From Streptomyces antibioticus (lineage in GTDB: Bacteria > Actinomycetota > Actinomycetes > Streptomycetales > Streptomycetaceae): 64,000 bases of DNA. The DNA lies in NCBI RefSeq assembly GCF_002019855.1, contig NZ_CM007717.1, positions 2,038,888-2,102,887 of the forward strand, in the 5' to 3' direction. The notes beneath the pieces were generated by a model, which saw only the letters and a program-made list of their open reading frames with translations, was not told where the DNA came from and did not search any database. The position numbers and the translations under genes are program-made. Position 1 is the stretch's first letter. Each line of letters opens with the position of its first letter. This document shows positions 8,814 through 17,006 of this stretch, piece after piece.

Positions 8814-9764
8814 ATGCGTATGCCTTCGCGTGCCCGTTCTCGCGTTTTCACCCCCTTTGCCCTGATCACCTCGGTGACCCTGCTGCTCACCGCCTGCGGC
8901 TCCGGCTCGTCCGGCGACGACAAGGAGCAGACGGCGGCGAAGCCGGACGCGATCCCCACCCAGGACGTCGTCTCGGCGATCCGCAAGGACCCGGCGGCGG
9001 CCGCCCTGTTGCCGTCCGGGGTGACCGAGGTGACCGTCGGCATCAGCATCGGCAGCACCCCGCCCGGCACCGGCTTCCTGGAGGACGGCAAGACGCTCGC
9101 CGGCCAGGACGTCGACTTCACCGAGGCCGTGGCGAACGTGCTCGGCATCGAGGTCAAGACGCAGCAGGCCAGCTTCGAGGCGATCCTGCCCGCGCTGGAC
9201 AGCGGCAAGTACGACCTCGGCGTCAGCAACTTCGGCGTCACCACCGAGCGTCTGAAGACGATCGACTTCGTCACCTACATCAACGACGGCCAGGGCTTCG
9301 CCACCCGCGCGGACAGCAAGCTCGGCGAGGTGACCGACCTCAAGCAGCTCTGCGGTCTGAACATCGCCACCGGCGCCGGCACCACCTTCGAGGCCACGCT
9401 GGAGGAGAACAAGCACGTCTGCGCCGACGCCGGGAAGAAGGCGTACGGGGTGCAGACCTACAGCGAGCAGGGGGCCATCTGGTCCTCGCTCCAGCAGGGC
9501 CGCAGCGATGTCGTGATGTCCACCATCAACGGCCTGCGCTACGCGGTGGACCACCAGGAGGGCGTGAAGTTCCTCAACGAGTTCCACCGTCTGGACGTCG
9601 GCTTCGCCTTCAAGAAGGGCACGAAGCTGGCCCCGGCCTTCCAGGCCGCGGTCAACAAGCTGATCGAGGACGGCAGTTACGCCAAGATCCTCAAGAAGTG
9701 GGGGACGACGGACTCGGCGCTGACGAAGTCGGAAATCTCCCCGCCGGAGATCGGCACCTCCTGA
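8814..9764 (+). CDS. ABC transporter substrate-binding lipoprotein (amino-acid family 3 type)
   Basis: A 316-residue exported lipoprotein. The signal peptide ends in a lipobox LTAC with Cys28, followed by a Gly/Ser linker. The body has the periplasmic-binding-protein family 3 pattern: an early strand VTVGISIGSTPP, a DVDFTEAVANVLG block, YDLGVSNFGVTTERLKTIDFV, and a C-terminal KILKKWG helix. It should capture a polar amino-acid-like ligand for the permease and ATPase encoded divergently. The start has CAGGAG about 9 nt upstream. The gene lies behind a Cys-ended leader ORF, so cysteine-linked control is likely. Confidence 0.93.
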   Translation: MRMPSRARSRVFTPFALITSVTLLLTACGSGSSGDDKEQTAAKPDAIPTQDVVSAIRKDPAAAALLPSGVTEVTVGISIGSTPPGTGFLEDGKTLAGQDVDFTEAVANVLGIEVKTQQASFEAILPALDSGKYDLGVSNFGVTTERLKTIDFVTYINDGQGFATRADSKLGEVTDLKQLCGLNIATGAGTTFEATLEENKHVCADAGKKAYGVQTYSEQGAIWSSLQQGRSDVVMSTINGLRYAVDHQEGVKFLNEFHRLDVGFAFKKGTKLAPAFQAAVNKLIEDGSYAKILKKWGTTDSALTKSEISPPEIGTS

Positions 9765-9770
9765 CCGCGT

Positions 9771-9812
9771 CCGTGGCCGTGCGCCGGCGGTCGGGTCAGC
9801 GCACGGCCACGG
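9771..9812. terminator. Perfect 14-bp hairpin at convergent gene ends
   Basis: CCGTGGCCGTGCGC (9771-9784) pairs perfectly with 9799-9812 around a 14-nt loop that contains the stop codon of the minus-strand GTPase gene. It serves both converging genes. Confidence 0.7.
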
Positions 9813-10395
9813 GCCGCCGCCCGGGGTCGTCGCCGACGACGCCGATCACCCGGGTCATCAGGGCGCCCAGCACCTCCCGTACGGAGTCGGCGCTGCGGGC
9901 GTCGCACTCCAGCACGGGCACCTCCGCGCCCAGCCCCAGCGCCGAGCGGACCTCGTCCGGGCCGGTCCGCTCGGCGCCGTCGAACCGGTTGACGGCAAGG
10001 ACGTACGGCGCCCCGCGCGCCTCGACGTAGTCGACGGCCCAGGAGCACTCCTCGATCCGGCGCGGGTCCGCGAGGACCACCGTGCCGAGGGCGCCGTCCA
10101 CCAGGTCGTCCCAGAGGAACCGGAACCGGGACTGCCCGGGCGTGCCGAACAGATAGAGGGTGATGGCCGGGCCGAAGGTGATGCGCCCGAAGTCGAGGGC
10201 GACGGTGGTCGTCGCCCGCTGCCCCCCGGCGTCCGACGGCCCGATGTCCACCGGCACCTGGGTGAGCGGGGCCTCCGTGCCGAGCGGCTCGATCTCGGAG
10301 ACGGCCCCGACGAAGGCCGACTTGCCCACCCCGAGCCCCCCGCTCACCACGATCTTCAGGGCGACGGGCACGGTGTCGTCCGCACACCCGGACAT
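9796..10395 (-). CDS. Conservon CvnD-like small GTPase
   Basis: A 199-residue P-loop GTPase: G1 VSGGLGVGKSAF near residues 17-28, a TTTVALDFGRI segment, G3-like GTPGQSRFRF, and G4-like VNRFDG. This is the pattern of the Streptomyces conservon CvnD GTPases. In conservons these sit after CvnA-C (sensor kinase-like, roadblock, DUF742). None of those partners is present here, so this is an orphan. The neighbours are a DUF5685 protein gene upstream on the same strand and the transporter lipoprotein gene converging downstream. Confidence 0.85.
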   Translation of the reverse strand: MSGCADDTVPVALKIVVSGGLGVGKSAFVGAVSEIEPLGTEAPLTQVPVDIGPSDAGGQRATTTVALDFGRITFGPAITLYLFGTPGQSRFRFLWDDLVDGALGTVVLADPRRIEECSWAVDYVEARGAPYVLAVNRFDGAERTGPDEVRSALGLGAEVPVLECDARSADSVREVLGALMTRVIGVVGDDPGRRPVAVR

Positions 10396-10515
10396 GGCCC
10401 CGCTCCTTTCGCACTGCTACGCGCCGAGACGGCACCGCGCCGGGCCTCGGCGGCCGCGCGGTGTTCGTCTCCTCGAACAGGAGATACGGCCGCGGGCCGC
10501 CGATTGCTCACCCGG

Positions 10516-11718
10516 TCAGCACGAGCAGTCGCAGCAGCAGCCGTCGCAGCAGTCGCACCCGTCACAGCAGTTGCCGCACTCGCAGCAGTTGCCGTCGCAG
10601 TTGCAGCAGTCGCCGCACCAGCCGTCGCGCTTCCGCCGCGACCAGGGACCCTCGTACTGGTCGGCGCAGCACACCTGGCAGGTGCAGAAGAGCCCGAGGG
10701 CGACGGCGCATCCGGCGAGCAGGCCGCGCTTGTCCCGGTGCGGCGGCTCGCCCCCGAAGGGGTTGCCGGGCATGCCGGGACCCCCCGGCTGCTGCGGGGC
10801 GTAGGGGCCGGTCGGGGGTCCGAAGGCGCCGTCGGGGCCGTGCGCGTGGCCGCACGACCGGGTGCCGAAGGCCCGGTCCACGGACCGCTCCAGCTCGTGC
10901 GCGAGCAGCAGATGTGCCAGGCGGCGGTCGGTGAACTCGACGTCCTTGAGCGCCAGCCGGATGCCGTGCAGGGCGTCGTCGGCGAGCCGCCGGGCCTCGG
11001 TGAGCGGGGTCCCGGTCGCGGTCAGCGGGTTCCAGGCGCCGGCGGCCGCGTCCGCCTCCCGGTCCTCGACGGCGTCCAGCAGATGGGCCAGCCGTCCGAA
11101 GAGCCGCCCCGCCTCGGCGAGCGGAACGGCGTTGCCGGGACGGCCCGCCAGGACGGCGGTGTGCGCGAACGCGGCGGCGGTGGCGGTCTCGGTGGGCTCG
11201 GTGACGGTCAGCAGCGAAGTGCCGGGCCCGGCCAGCGACTCGATGCCGATCTGCCGGTCCACGGCGTCGACGAGGACGGCGGTGTCGAAGCCCACGGCGG
11301 CCCCGCTGCGCTCCCCCGCCCTGCCCCAGCTCGCGGCCACCCGGCGGGCGGCGACGGCGACCGGACGGCGCCTCAGCAGCCCGTCCCCGTCGGCGACGTG
11401 GTCGCGGACCTTGGCGGAGGCCAGCACCAGCGAGACGGCGGCCGCGAGCCGGGCGCCCTCGCCCTGGGCCACGGAGGCGGTGCGCATCCCGCGCAACGGG
11501 CACGGTCCCGCCGTACGCCGCAGCCCGCCGGCCGTGGTCCGCTCGGTCTGAGCTTCCGTCAGCACCGAGATGAGCAGGCCGTCGTAGTTGGTGACGATCC
11601 GCGCGAACTGGCCGTGATCCCCGCGCAGCGCGAGACAGAGGCCGCACAGATGGGCCATCCACTGGGCCTTGAGACCCTCTCCGAGCCGGTGGGTACAGGG
11701 CCTGACGATTCCGAACAC
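10516..11718 (-). CDS. DUF5685 protein with extreme Cys-rich C-terminal tail
   Basis: A 400-residue protein with a GTG start. The N-terminus carries conserved cysteines Cys8, Cys25 and Cys28 (HLCGLCLAL), then Cys73, as in DUF5685 proteins. The middle is an Ala-rich helical domain. A Pro/Gly-rich linker (about 300-335) leads to a hydrophobic stretch and a tail in which 17 of the last 33 residues are Cys (for example CCDGCDCCDGCCCDCSC). The tail suggests thiol chemistry or metal/Fe-S binding, but function is unknown. The gene diverges from the SflA-like gene and precedes the orphan GTPase gene on the same strand, 120 bp away. Confidence 0.85.
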   Translation of the reverse strand: MFGIVRPCTHRLGEGLKAQWMAHLCGLCLALRGDHGQFARIVTNYDGLLISVLTEAQTERTTAGGLRRTAGPCPLRGMRTASVAQGEGARLAAAVSLVLASAKVRDHVADGDGLLRRRPVAVAARRVAASWGRAGERSGAAVGFDTAVLVDAVDRQIGIESLAGPGTSLLTVTEPTETATAAAFAHTAVLAGRPGNAVPLAEAGRLFGRLAHLLDAVEDREADAAAGAWNPLTATGTPLTEARRLADDALHGIRLALKDVEFTDRRLAHLLLAHELERSVDRAFGTRSCGHAHGPDGAFGPPTGPYAPQQPGGPGMPGNPFGGEPPHRDKRGLLAGCAVALGLFCTCQVCCADQYEGPWSRRKRDGWCGDCCNCDGNCCECGNCCDGCDCCDGCCCDCSC

Positions 11719-12064
11719 GACGATCCCCCGGGGTTCTACGATGGAAATGCGGGTAACCGCAAGCTGCTGTCACGTGCGCATGGCTGCCGCATCGTATCGA
11801 CCGATCATCACCCCGGAACCGCCCGTCCTGTTCACCCGTACGCCCCGACCTTCACCCGTACGCCATGAAGAGTCATATTTCACTCTCAGTCAGCAGCCGT
11901 GCACGGTAGGACCCTTGGGGGACGCGGGCTCTCGACGTACGAGCCGTGCACCAGTACCGTCACAAACCCCCCGCGCGGCGTCTATCCACTTGGCGCGACA
12001 TCCGCATCATGGACGACCATGGGGATGCGGAAAGCAGAAAAGACCGCTGTGAGAGGAGGCGTCC

Positions 12065-12502
12065 ATGGGATCGGTGCGCAAGGCGAGTGCCTGGCTTGGC
12101 CTCGTCGACGACAACGATGACGAGCGTTACTACGACGACGACTACTCCGAGGGGACCGACTCCGGAGACGCGTGGGTGACCGACCCCCGTGTCAAGGTCG
12201 CCTCGGACACGGCCGAGGAGAAGGGCCGCCGGATCGGCACGGTGACCCCGGACAGCTTCCGGGACGCGCGGGCGATCGGTGAACTGTTCCGCGAGGGCGT
12301 GCCGGTCATCATGAACCTCACGGCCATGGAGGCCGCCGACGCCAAGCGCGTCGTCGACTTCGCGGCCGGGCTGATCTTCGGACTGCGCGGTTCGATCGAG
12401 CGGGTCTCGACCCGGGTGTTCCTGCTGACCCCGTCCAACACGGAGATCGTCAGCGGCGATCCGGCGGCCCGCCGCTCGGACGGCTTCTTCAACCAGAGCT
12501 GA
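12065..12502 (+). CDS. sflA: SepF-like cell division protein (SflA-type)
   Basis: A 145-residue SepF family protein. After an N-terminal membrane-targeting-like start and an acidic linker ([15 protein letters not shown]), the SepF core runs from about residue 57: a [18 protein letters not shown] block, [19 protein letters not shown], and a [10 protein letters not shown] strand. Streptomyces has a SepF in the ftsZ cluster plus shorter paralogues SflA and SflB that affect division and branching. The acyl-CoA dehydrogenase neighbour recalls SCO1749 (SflA), so the symbol rests on remembered synteny. A clear AGAGGAGG ribosome-binding site precedes the ATG. Confidence 0.82.
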   Translation: MGSVRKASAWLGLVDDNDDERYYDDDYSEGTDSGDAWVTDPRVKVASDTAEEKGRRIGTVTPDSFRDARAIGELFREGVPVIMNLTAMEAADAKRVVDFAAGLIFGLRGSIERVSTRVFLLTPSNTEIVSGDPAARRSDGFFNQS

Positions 12503-12527
12503 GGCAGGGCCGCTCGCCGGCCCTGCC
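12503..12527. terminator. Hairpin between convergent sflA and acyl-CoA dehydrogenase genes
   Basis: GGCAGGGCCG (12503-12512) pairs perfectly with CGGCCCTGCC (12518-12527) around a 5-nt loop, starting right after the sflA stop. Confidence 0.75.
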
Positions 12528-12548
12528 CCGCTCCGGGGTGAGCGCGGG

Positions 12549-13736
12549 TCAGCGGAAGGCGTCGAGCCCGGTGAGCGCCTTGCCCAGCACGAGCTGGTGC
12601 ATCTCGACGGTGCCCTCGTAGGTGAGCACGGACTCCAGGTTGGTCGCGTGCCGCATGACCGGATACTCCAGCGAGATCCCGTTCGCCCCCAGGATCGTCC
12701 GCGCCGTACGGCAGATCTCGATGGCCTCCCGTACGTTGTTGAGCTTGCCGAAGCTGACCTGCTCGGGACGCAGGCGGCCGGCGTCCATGCGCCGCCCCAG
12801 ATGGTGGGCGAGCAGAATCCCCTTGTGCAGTTCGACCGCCATGTCCGCCAGCTTGGCCTGGGTGAGCTGGAACCCTCCGATGGGCCGCCCGAACTGCTCG
12901 CGCGTCTTCGCGTAGTCGACGGCGGTCTCGAAACAGGCGCGCGCGGCCCCCATGGCGCCCCAGACGATCCCGTAGCGGGCGTGGTTCAGACAGCCGAGCG
13001 GGCCCTTGAGCCCGACGACCTCGGGCAGCACGGCGTCGGCGGGCAGCCGTACGCCGTCCAGCACCAGTTCGCTGGTCACGCTGGCCCGCAGCGACCACTT
13101 GTGTTTGATCTCGGGCGCCGAGAAGCCGGGGCTGTCGGTGGGGACGACGAATCCCCGGACGCCCGCCTCGGTCTGTGCCCACACCACGGCGACACCGGCC
13201 ACCGAGCCGTTGGTGATCCACATCTTGCGGCCGTCGAGCACCCAGTCCGAGCCGTCCCGCTTGGCGAAGGTGCGCATCCCGGCGGGGTCGGAGCCGTGGT
13301 CGGGCTCGGTCAGCCCGAAGCATCCGATGACCTCACCGGCGGCCATCGACGGCAGCCACCGCCGCTTCTGCTCCTCGCTGCCGAACCGGTGGATCGCGTA
13401 CATGGCGAGCGAGCCCTGCACGGAGACCAGCGAACGGATCCCGGAGTCGGCGGCCTCCAGCTCCAGACACGCGAGCCCGTACTGCACGGCACTCGCCCCG
13501 GCGCACCCGTATCCGCTCAGCGACATCCCGAGCGCCCCGATCCCGCCGAGTTCCCGGGCCAGCTCCCGGATGCCCGGCAGCTCCCCCTTCTCGTACCAGT
13601 CGGCGACGTACGGCAGCACACGGTCGGCCGCCCAGCTCCGCACGGTGTCACGGACCGCGAGATCCTCCGGCTCCAGCAGATCGTCGATGCCGAGCGGATC
13701 GACGGGGTCGAACGGCGACTTCGGGGACGCGGACAT
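12549..13736 (-). CDS. Acyl-CoA dehydrogenase, glutaryl-CoA dehydrogenase-like
   Basis: A 395-residue FAD enzyme with the full acyl-CoA dehydrogenase fold. Visible motifs are GCFGLTEPDHGSDPAGM (FAD/substrate loop), WITNGSVAGVAVVWAQ, the FGRPIGGFQLTQAKLADM helix, and the C-terminal SVLTYEGTVEMHQLVLGKAL, whose Glu in YEGT is the expected catalytic base. This pattern is closest to glutaryl-CoA dehydrogenase. The ATG at 13736 has GGAGG 7 nt upstream. A perfect palindrome at 13762-13776 lies over the likely promoter. Confidence 0.92.
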   Translation of the reverse strand: MSASPKSPFDPVDPLGIDDLLEPEDLAVRDTVRSWAADRVLPYVADWYEKGELPGIRELARELGGIGALGMSLSGYGCAGASAVQYGLACLELEAADSGIRSLVSVQGSLAMYAIHRFGSEEQKRRWLPSMAAGEVIGCFGLTEPDHGSDPAGMRTFAKRDGSDWVLDGRKMWITNGSVAGVAVVWAQTEAGVRGFVVPTDSPGFSAPEIKHKWSLRASVTSELVLDGVRLPADAVLPEVVGLKGPLGCLNHARYGIVWGAMGAARACFETAVDYAKTREQFGRPIGGFQLTQAKLADMAVELHKGILLAHHLGRRMDAGRLRPEQVSFGKLNNVREAIEICRTARTILGANGISLEYPVMRHATNLESVLTYEGTVEMHQLVLGKALTGLDAFR

Positions 13737-13761
13737 ACGACAGCCTCCGGCGAAAACGAAA

Positions 13762-13776
13762 ACTAGCACCGCTAGT
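13762..13776. promoter_or_regulatory. TetR-type operator palindrome upstream of acyl-CoA dehydrogenase
   Basis: ACTAGCACCGCTAGT is a perfect 6+3+6 inverted repeat 26-40 nt upstream of the start codon, and it includes a TAGTTT that could serve as the -10. Such palindromes are typical for TetR repressors of acyl-CoA metabolism. No regulator gene adjoins it. Confidence 0.55.
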
Positions 13777-13859
13777 CACGATGCCCGCCCGACGTTACGA
13801 CGCGTCCCCTTGGACGTCCAGTGCGCCACGGCCGGTGAGCCGCGCGGGAGGCGGGGGCA

Positions 13860-15485
13860 TCACGCCGAGACGCGGGACTCCACGACCTCCCGGGGTGCGG
13901 GCAGGCCGACCTCTCGTTCCGTTTCCGGCTCGGTCTTCGCCGTGGGGGGCTCGCAGACCATCACGCGGGGCAGCCGCAGGGCCATCACCGCGCCAAGCAG
14001 CAGCAGTCCCGCGCTCACCAGCAGCGTGACGTGCAGGCCGTGCACGAAGCACTCCCGGGCCGCCCGGCGCAGGGCCGCCCCGGCCGGGCCGCCGAGCTGT
14101 GCGGCGACCTCGTACGCCTCCCCCAGCGAGTGCCCCGCCGAGGCCGACGCCGACGCCGGCACCCCGGGCACGGAGCTGAGTCCGGGCGCGTACGCCGCGT
14201 TCATGACGCTTCCGAGCAGGGCGATCCCGATCCCGGCCCCGAGCTGGTACGAGGTCTCGCCGATCGCCGCCGCGCCGCCCGCCTGCTCCGGCGGGGCCTC
14301 GCTCAGCATCGACTCGTAGGCCGCGAAGAGCGTGGTCTCCAGGCCGAACCCGAGCAGCACGAAGCCGAGCAGCAGCAGGGTGGCGTTGTCCGCCTGGCCC
14401 ATCGCGGTCAGCGTCAGCACCGCGAGGGCCGTGAGACAGAAACCGCCGCTCACCATCCGCCGGGGCCCGAAGCGGCGCAGCAGCTTGGCGCCGGCCAGGC
14501 CCGCGGCCATCGCCGCGAAGGTCAGCGGCAGCAGCCGCAGTCCGGTCTCCAGCGGCGAGAGGCCCAGCACGAGCTGGAGGTACTGCGCGGCGATCAGTTC
14601 GAGCCCGACCAGCGCCAGCATGGCGAGCACGATGCAGCACACCGAGGTGCTGAACGCGGGCCGCGCGAACATCCGCAGGTCCACCAGGGGGTACGTCCGC
14701 CGCCGCTGACGGCGCACGAACAGCACCAGCAGCGCCGCGCCGACCGCCAGCGGCACCGCGGTGAAGACGTCCAGCTCACCGCCGCCCAGCCGCTTGACGC
14801 CGAGGACGACGGCGAACAGGCCGGCCGCCGCCATCAGCGCGCCGATCACGTCCCAGGGGCCGCCCACGGACCCGCGCGACTCCGGCAGGAGCAGCCGCCC
14901 CACCGGCAGGCTGACCAGCATCAGCGGGATGTTGACCAGGAAGACCGAACCCCACCAGAAGTGTTCGAGGAGGAAGCCGCCGAGCAGCGGTCCGACCGCC
15001 GCGCCGACCGCGGCGACCGCGCTCCAGATGCCGATGGCCAGCGCGCGTTCCCGCCGGTCGGGGAAGACGTGCCGCAGGATCGACAGCGTGGCCGGCATGA
15101 TCATCGCACCGCCGACGCCGAGCAGCCCCCGCGCGACGATCAGCACCTGCGCGTTGGGCGCGAAGGCCGCGAGCGCGGAGGCGACACCGAACAGGGCGTA
15201 GCCGAGCAGCAGGACTCTTCGGCGGCCGACGCGGTCGCCGAGCGTGCCGAAGAGGATCAGCAGGGCGGCGCAGACGAGTGGATAGGTGTCGACGATCCAG
15301 AGCAGCTCGATGGCGCCGGGTCGCAGGTCCTCGGTGACGGCGGGCACCGCGACATGCAGCACGGTCGCGTCGACGGCGACCAGGAGCAGGCTGACGCAGA
15401 GCACCACGAGCACGACCCAGCGGTTGGCACCGGCCCCGGCCGCCCGACGGCGCAGCCCAGCGGCGGCCGTGGTCGTCCCGGACAT
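13860..15485 (-). CDS. MFS drug-resistance transporter, DHA2 (14-TM) family
   Basis: A 541-residue inner-membrane protein with about 14 hydrophobic segments. The family signatures are DATVLHVAVPAVTEDL in the first TM loop, LIVARGLLGVGGAMIMPATLS (motif C region), FLVNIPLMLVSL, and an RRRVLLLGYALFG motif A-like loop. It probably exports toxic or hydrophobic compounds by proton antiport. The ATG has GGGAGGT 8-9 nt upstream. The 246-bp region to the divergent gene holds a perfect 14-bp palindrome (15665-15678), a candidate repressor site. Confidence 0.92.
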   Translation of the reverse strand: MSGTTTAAAGLRRRAAGAGANRWVVLVVLCVSLLLVAVDATVLHVAVPAVTEDLRPGAIELLWIVDTYPLVCAALLILFGTLGDRVGRRRVLLLGYALFGVASALAAFAPNAQVLIVARGLLGVGGAMIMPATLSILRHVFPDRRERALAIGIWSAVAAVGAAVGPLLGGFLLEHFWWGSVFLVNIPLMLVSLPVGRLLLPESRGSVGGPWDVIGALMAAAGLFAVVLGVKRLGGGELDVFTAVPLAVGAALLVLFVRRQRRRTYPLVDLRMFARPAFSTSVCCIVLAMLALVGLELIAAQYLQLVLGLSPLETGLRLLPLTFAAMAAGLAGAKLLRRFGPRRMVSGGFCLTALAVLTLTAMGQADNATLLLLGFVLLGFGLETTLFAAYESMLSEAPPEQAGGAAAIGETSYQLGAGIGIALLGSVMNAAYAPGLSSVPGVPASASASAGHSLGEAYEVAAQLGGPAGAALRRAARECFVHGLHVTLLVSAGLLLLGAVMALRLPRVMVCEPPTAKTEPETEREVGLPAPREVVESRVSA

Positions 15486-15664
15486 GTACGTACCTCCCAG
15501 GTGTCCCTCGGTCCGGCGGGCTCACGAGGTGGGGACTCCCCGCGGCTCGGCCGGAGAGGAGCGGTGGTCTCCGGCCCGCGCAAACGAACACGAGTGGAAC
15601 GCAGCGTACGCGAGTTCGCGCCACGGCCACGTGGCGGACCTCTCACACTCCACGGGGAACTCAT

Positions 15665-15678
15665 GTGGCGTACGCCAC
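15665..15678. promoter_or_regulatory. Perfect palindrome between divergent DHA2 transporter and PIG-V-like genes
   Basis: GTGGCGTACGCCAC is a perfect 14-bp palindrome. A related CGTACG core occurs about 60 bp away near 15604. It could be a TetR-type operator for the exporter. No regulator gene is adjacent. Confidence 0.4.
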
Positions 15679-15718
15679 TCGTTCCGGGCCGCCCGGCGGG
15701 CCGCCGCGGGCCCCCGCC

Positions 15719-15724
15719 GATAAT
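15719..15724 (+). promoter_or_regulatory. -10 element implying a leaderless transcript
   Basis: GATAAT ends 7 nt before the GTG of the PIG-V-like gene, placing the expected transcription start at or next to the start codon. No ribosome-binding site competes with this reading. Confidence 0.45.
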
Positions 15725-15731
15725 CGAGCCC

Positions 15732-17006
15732 GTGACCGATCTTGAGACCCGTGCCGCGCCGCCCGGCCGCCCGGCCCTGCGCCGCGCGGCCCCCGCCCTG
15801 CTGGCGTACGCGGCGGTGCGGGGCCTGGGCCTGCTCGCCCTCTTCCTGTGGAGCGCCGCCCGCGACAAGAGCGCGTTCACGCTGCTCACCGCCCGCTGGG
15901 ACGCCCTGTGGTACACGAGGGTGGCCGAGCTGGGCTACGGCTACGAGGTCCGGCTGCCGAACGGCGACGTCCACTCCAATCTCGCCTTCTTCCCGCTGCT
16001 GCCGTGGCTGGAGCGGTCGCTGCACGCGGTGACCCCGCTGTCGTACGCCGGCGCGGGCTTCGTGGTCTCGCTGGTCGCCTCGTTCGCGGCGGCCTGGGGG
16101 ATCTTCGCGGTCGCCGACCGGCTGTACGGCCGTCGGGCCGGGGTCTGCGCGGTCGCCGTGTGGGCGCTGCTGCCGGTCGGGATCGTGCAGTCCATGGCGT
16201 ACAGCGAGTCGCTGTTCACGGCGCTGGCCGCCTGGTCGCTGTACGCGGTGCTGACCGGGCGCTGGGTGACCGCGGGTCTGCTCGCGTCGCTGGCCGGGCT
16301 GACCCGTCCGGTGGGGCTCGCGGTGGTCGCGGCGGTCTGGGCGGCGGGAGCGGTGTCCGTCCTGCGGGAGCGGGGTGCGCTGCCGTCGGCCCCGTTCGGG
16401 CGCAGCCGCAGCGCGGCGCGCGCGTCCGGCGCGCGGACCTCCCTGCACGCCCCCGGCGAGCCCGCCGGAGCCCGGCTCCCGCGCGAAGGGGAAGCCGACG
16501 GCGCCCGTCCGGCCGTGCGCGCCCTGGGCATGCTCCTCGCGCCCATCGGCACCGCCGGGTACGTCCTGTGGGTCGGCCACCGCACCGGCGACGGTCCGCT
16601 CGGCTATCTCGACGTCCAGGCGGGGTGGCGCAACGGCTTCGACGGCGGGTACGCCTTCGCCCGCTTCGTCGCCGAGAAGTTCACGTCGTTCCCGTCCGCC
16701 CTGGCCGGTCTCGGCCTGACCGTCGGCGTCGCCCTGCTGCTGTGGCTGTACGTCGTCTGCGTGCGCGGCCGTCAGCCGCTCCCGCTGCTGGTGTACTCGG
16801 GCGCGGTGCTGGCGCTGGCGCTGTGCGCGTCGAGCTACTTCGGCTCGAAGCCGCGCCTGCTGCTGCCGGCCTTCCCGCTGCTGTTCCCGCTGGCCCTGAC
16901 CCTGGCCCGGCTGCGGACCTCCCGGTCGGTGCCGGTCGCGGCGGGGCTCGCGCTGGCGTCGGCCGTGTACGGGGCGTGGTGGCTGAACGGCTCGGGGCCG
17001 CCGTGA
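15732..17006 (+). CDS. PIG-V-like mannosyltransferase family integral membrane protein
   Basis: A 424-residue multi-spanning membrane protein. The early TARWDALWYTRVAELGY motif, SNLAFFPLLPWLER, the QSMAYSESLFTALAAWSLYA helix and LTRPVGLAV match the PIG-V/GPI mannosyltransferase 2-like family of actinobacteria. These are polyprenyl-sugar-dependent glycosyltransferases, but the substrate here is unknown. A ~70-residue hydrophilic Arg/Ala-rich insert interrupts the TM core (about residues 210-265). No Shine-Dalgarno is visible. GATAAT at 15719-15724 lies 7 nt before the GTG, suggesting a leaderless transcript. Confidence 0.8.
   Translation: MTDLETRAAPPGRPALRRAAPALLAYAAVRGLGLLALFLWSAARDKSAFTLLTARWDALWYTRVAELGYGYEVRLPNGDVHSNLAFFPLLPWLERSLHAVTPLSYAGAGFVVSLVASFAAAWGIFAVADRLYGRRAGVCAVAVWALLPVGIVQSMAYSESLFTALAAWSLYAVLTGRWVTAGLLASLAGLTRPVGLAVVAAVWAAGAVSVLRERGALPSAPFGRSRSAARASGARTSLHAPGEPAGARLPREGEADGARPAVRALGMLLAPIGTAGYVLWVGHRTGDGPLGYLDVQAGWRNGFDGGYAFARFVAEKFTSFPSALAGLGLTVGVALLLWLYVVCVRGRQPLPLLVYSGAVLALALCASSYFGSKPRLLLPAFPLLFPLALTLARLRTSRSVPVAAGLALASAVYGAWWLNGSGPP

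Noticed and set aside
14031..17006. A 991-codon plus-strand frame
   Set aside because: The first ~570 codons are antisense to the DHA2 exporter. Only the PIG-V-like end is real.
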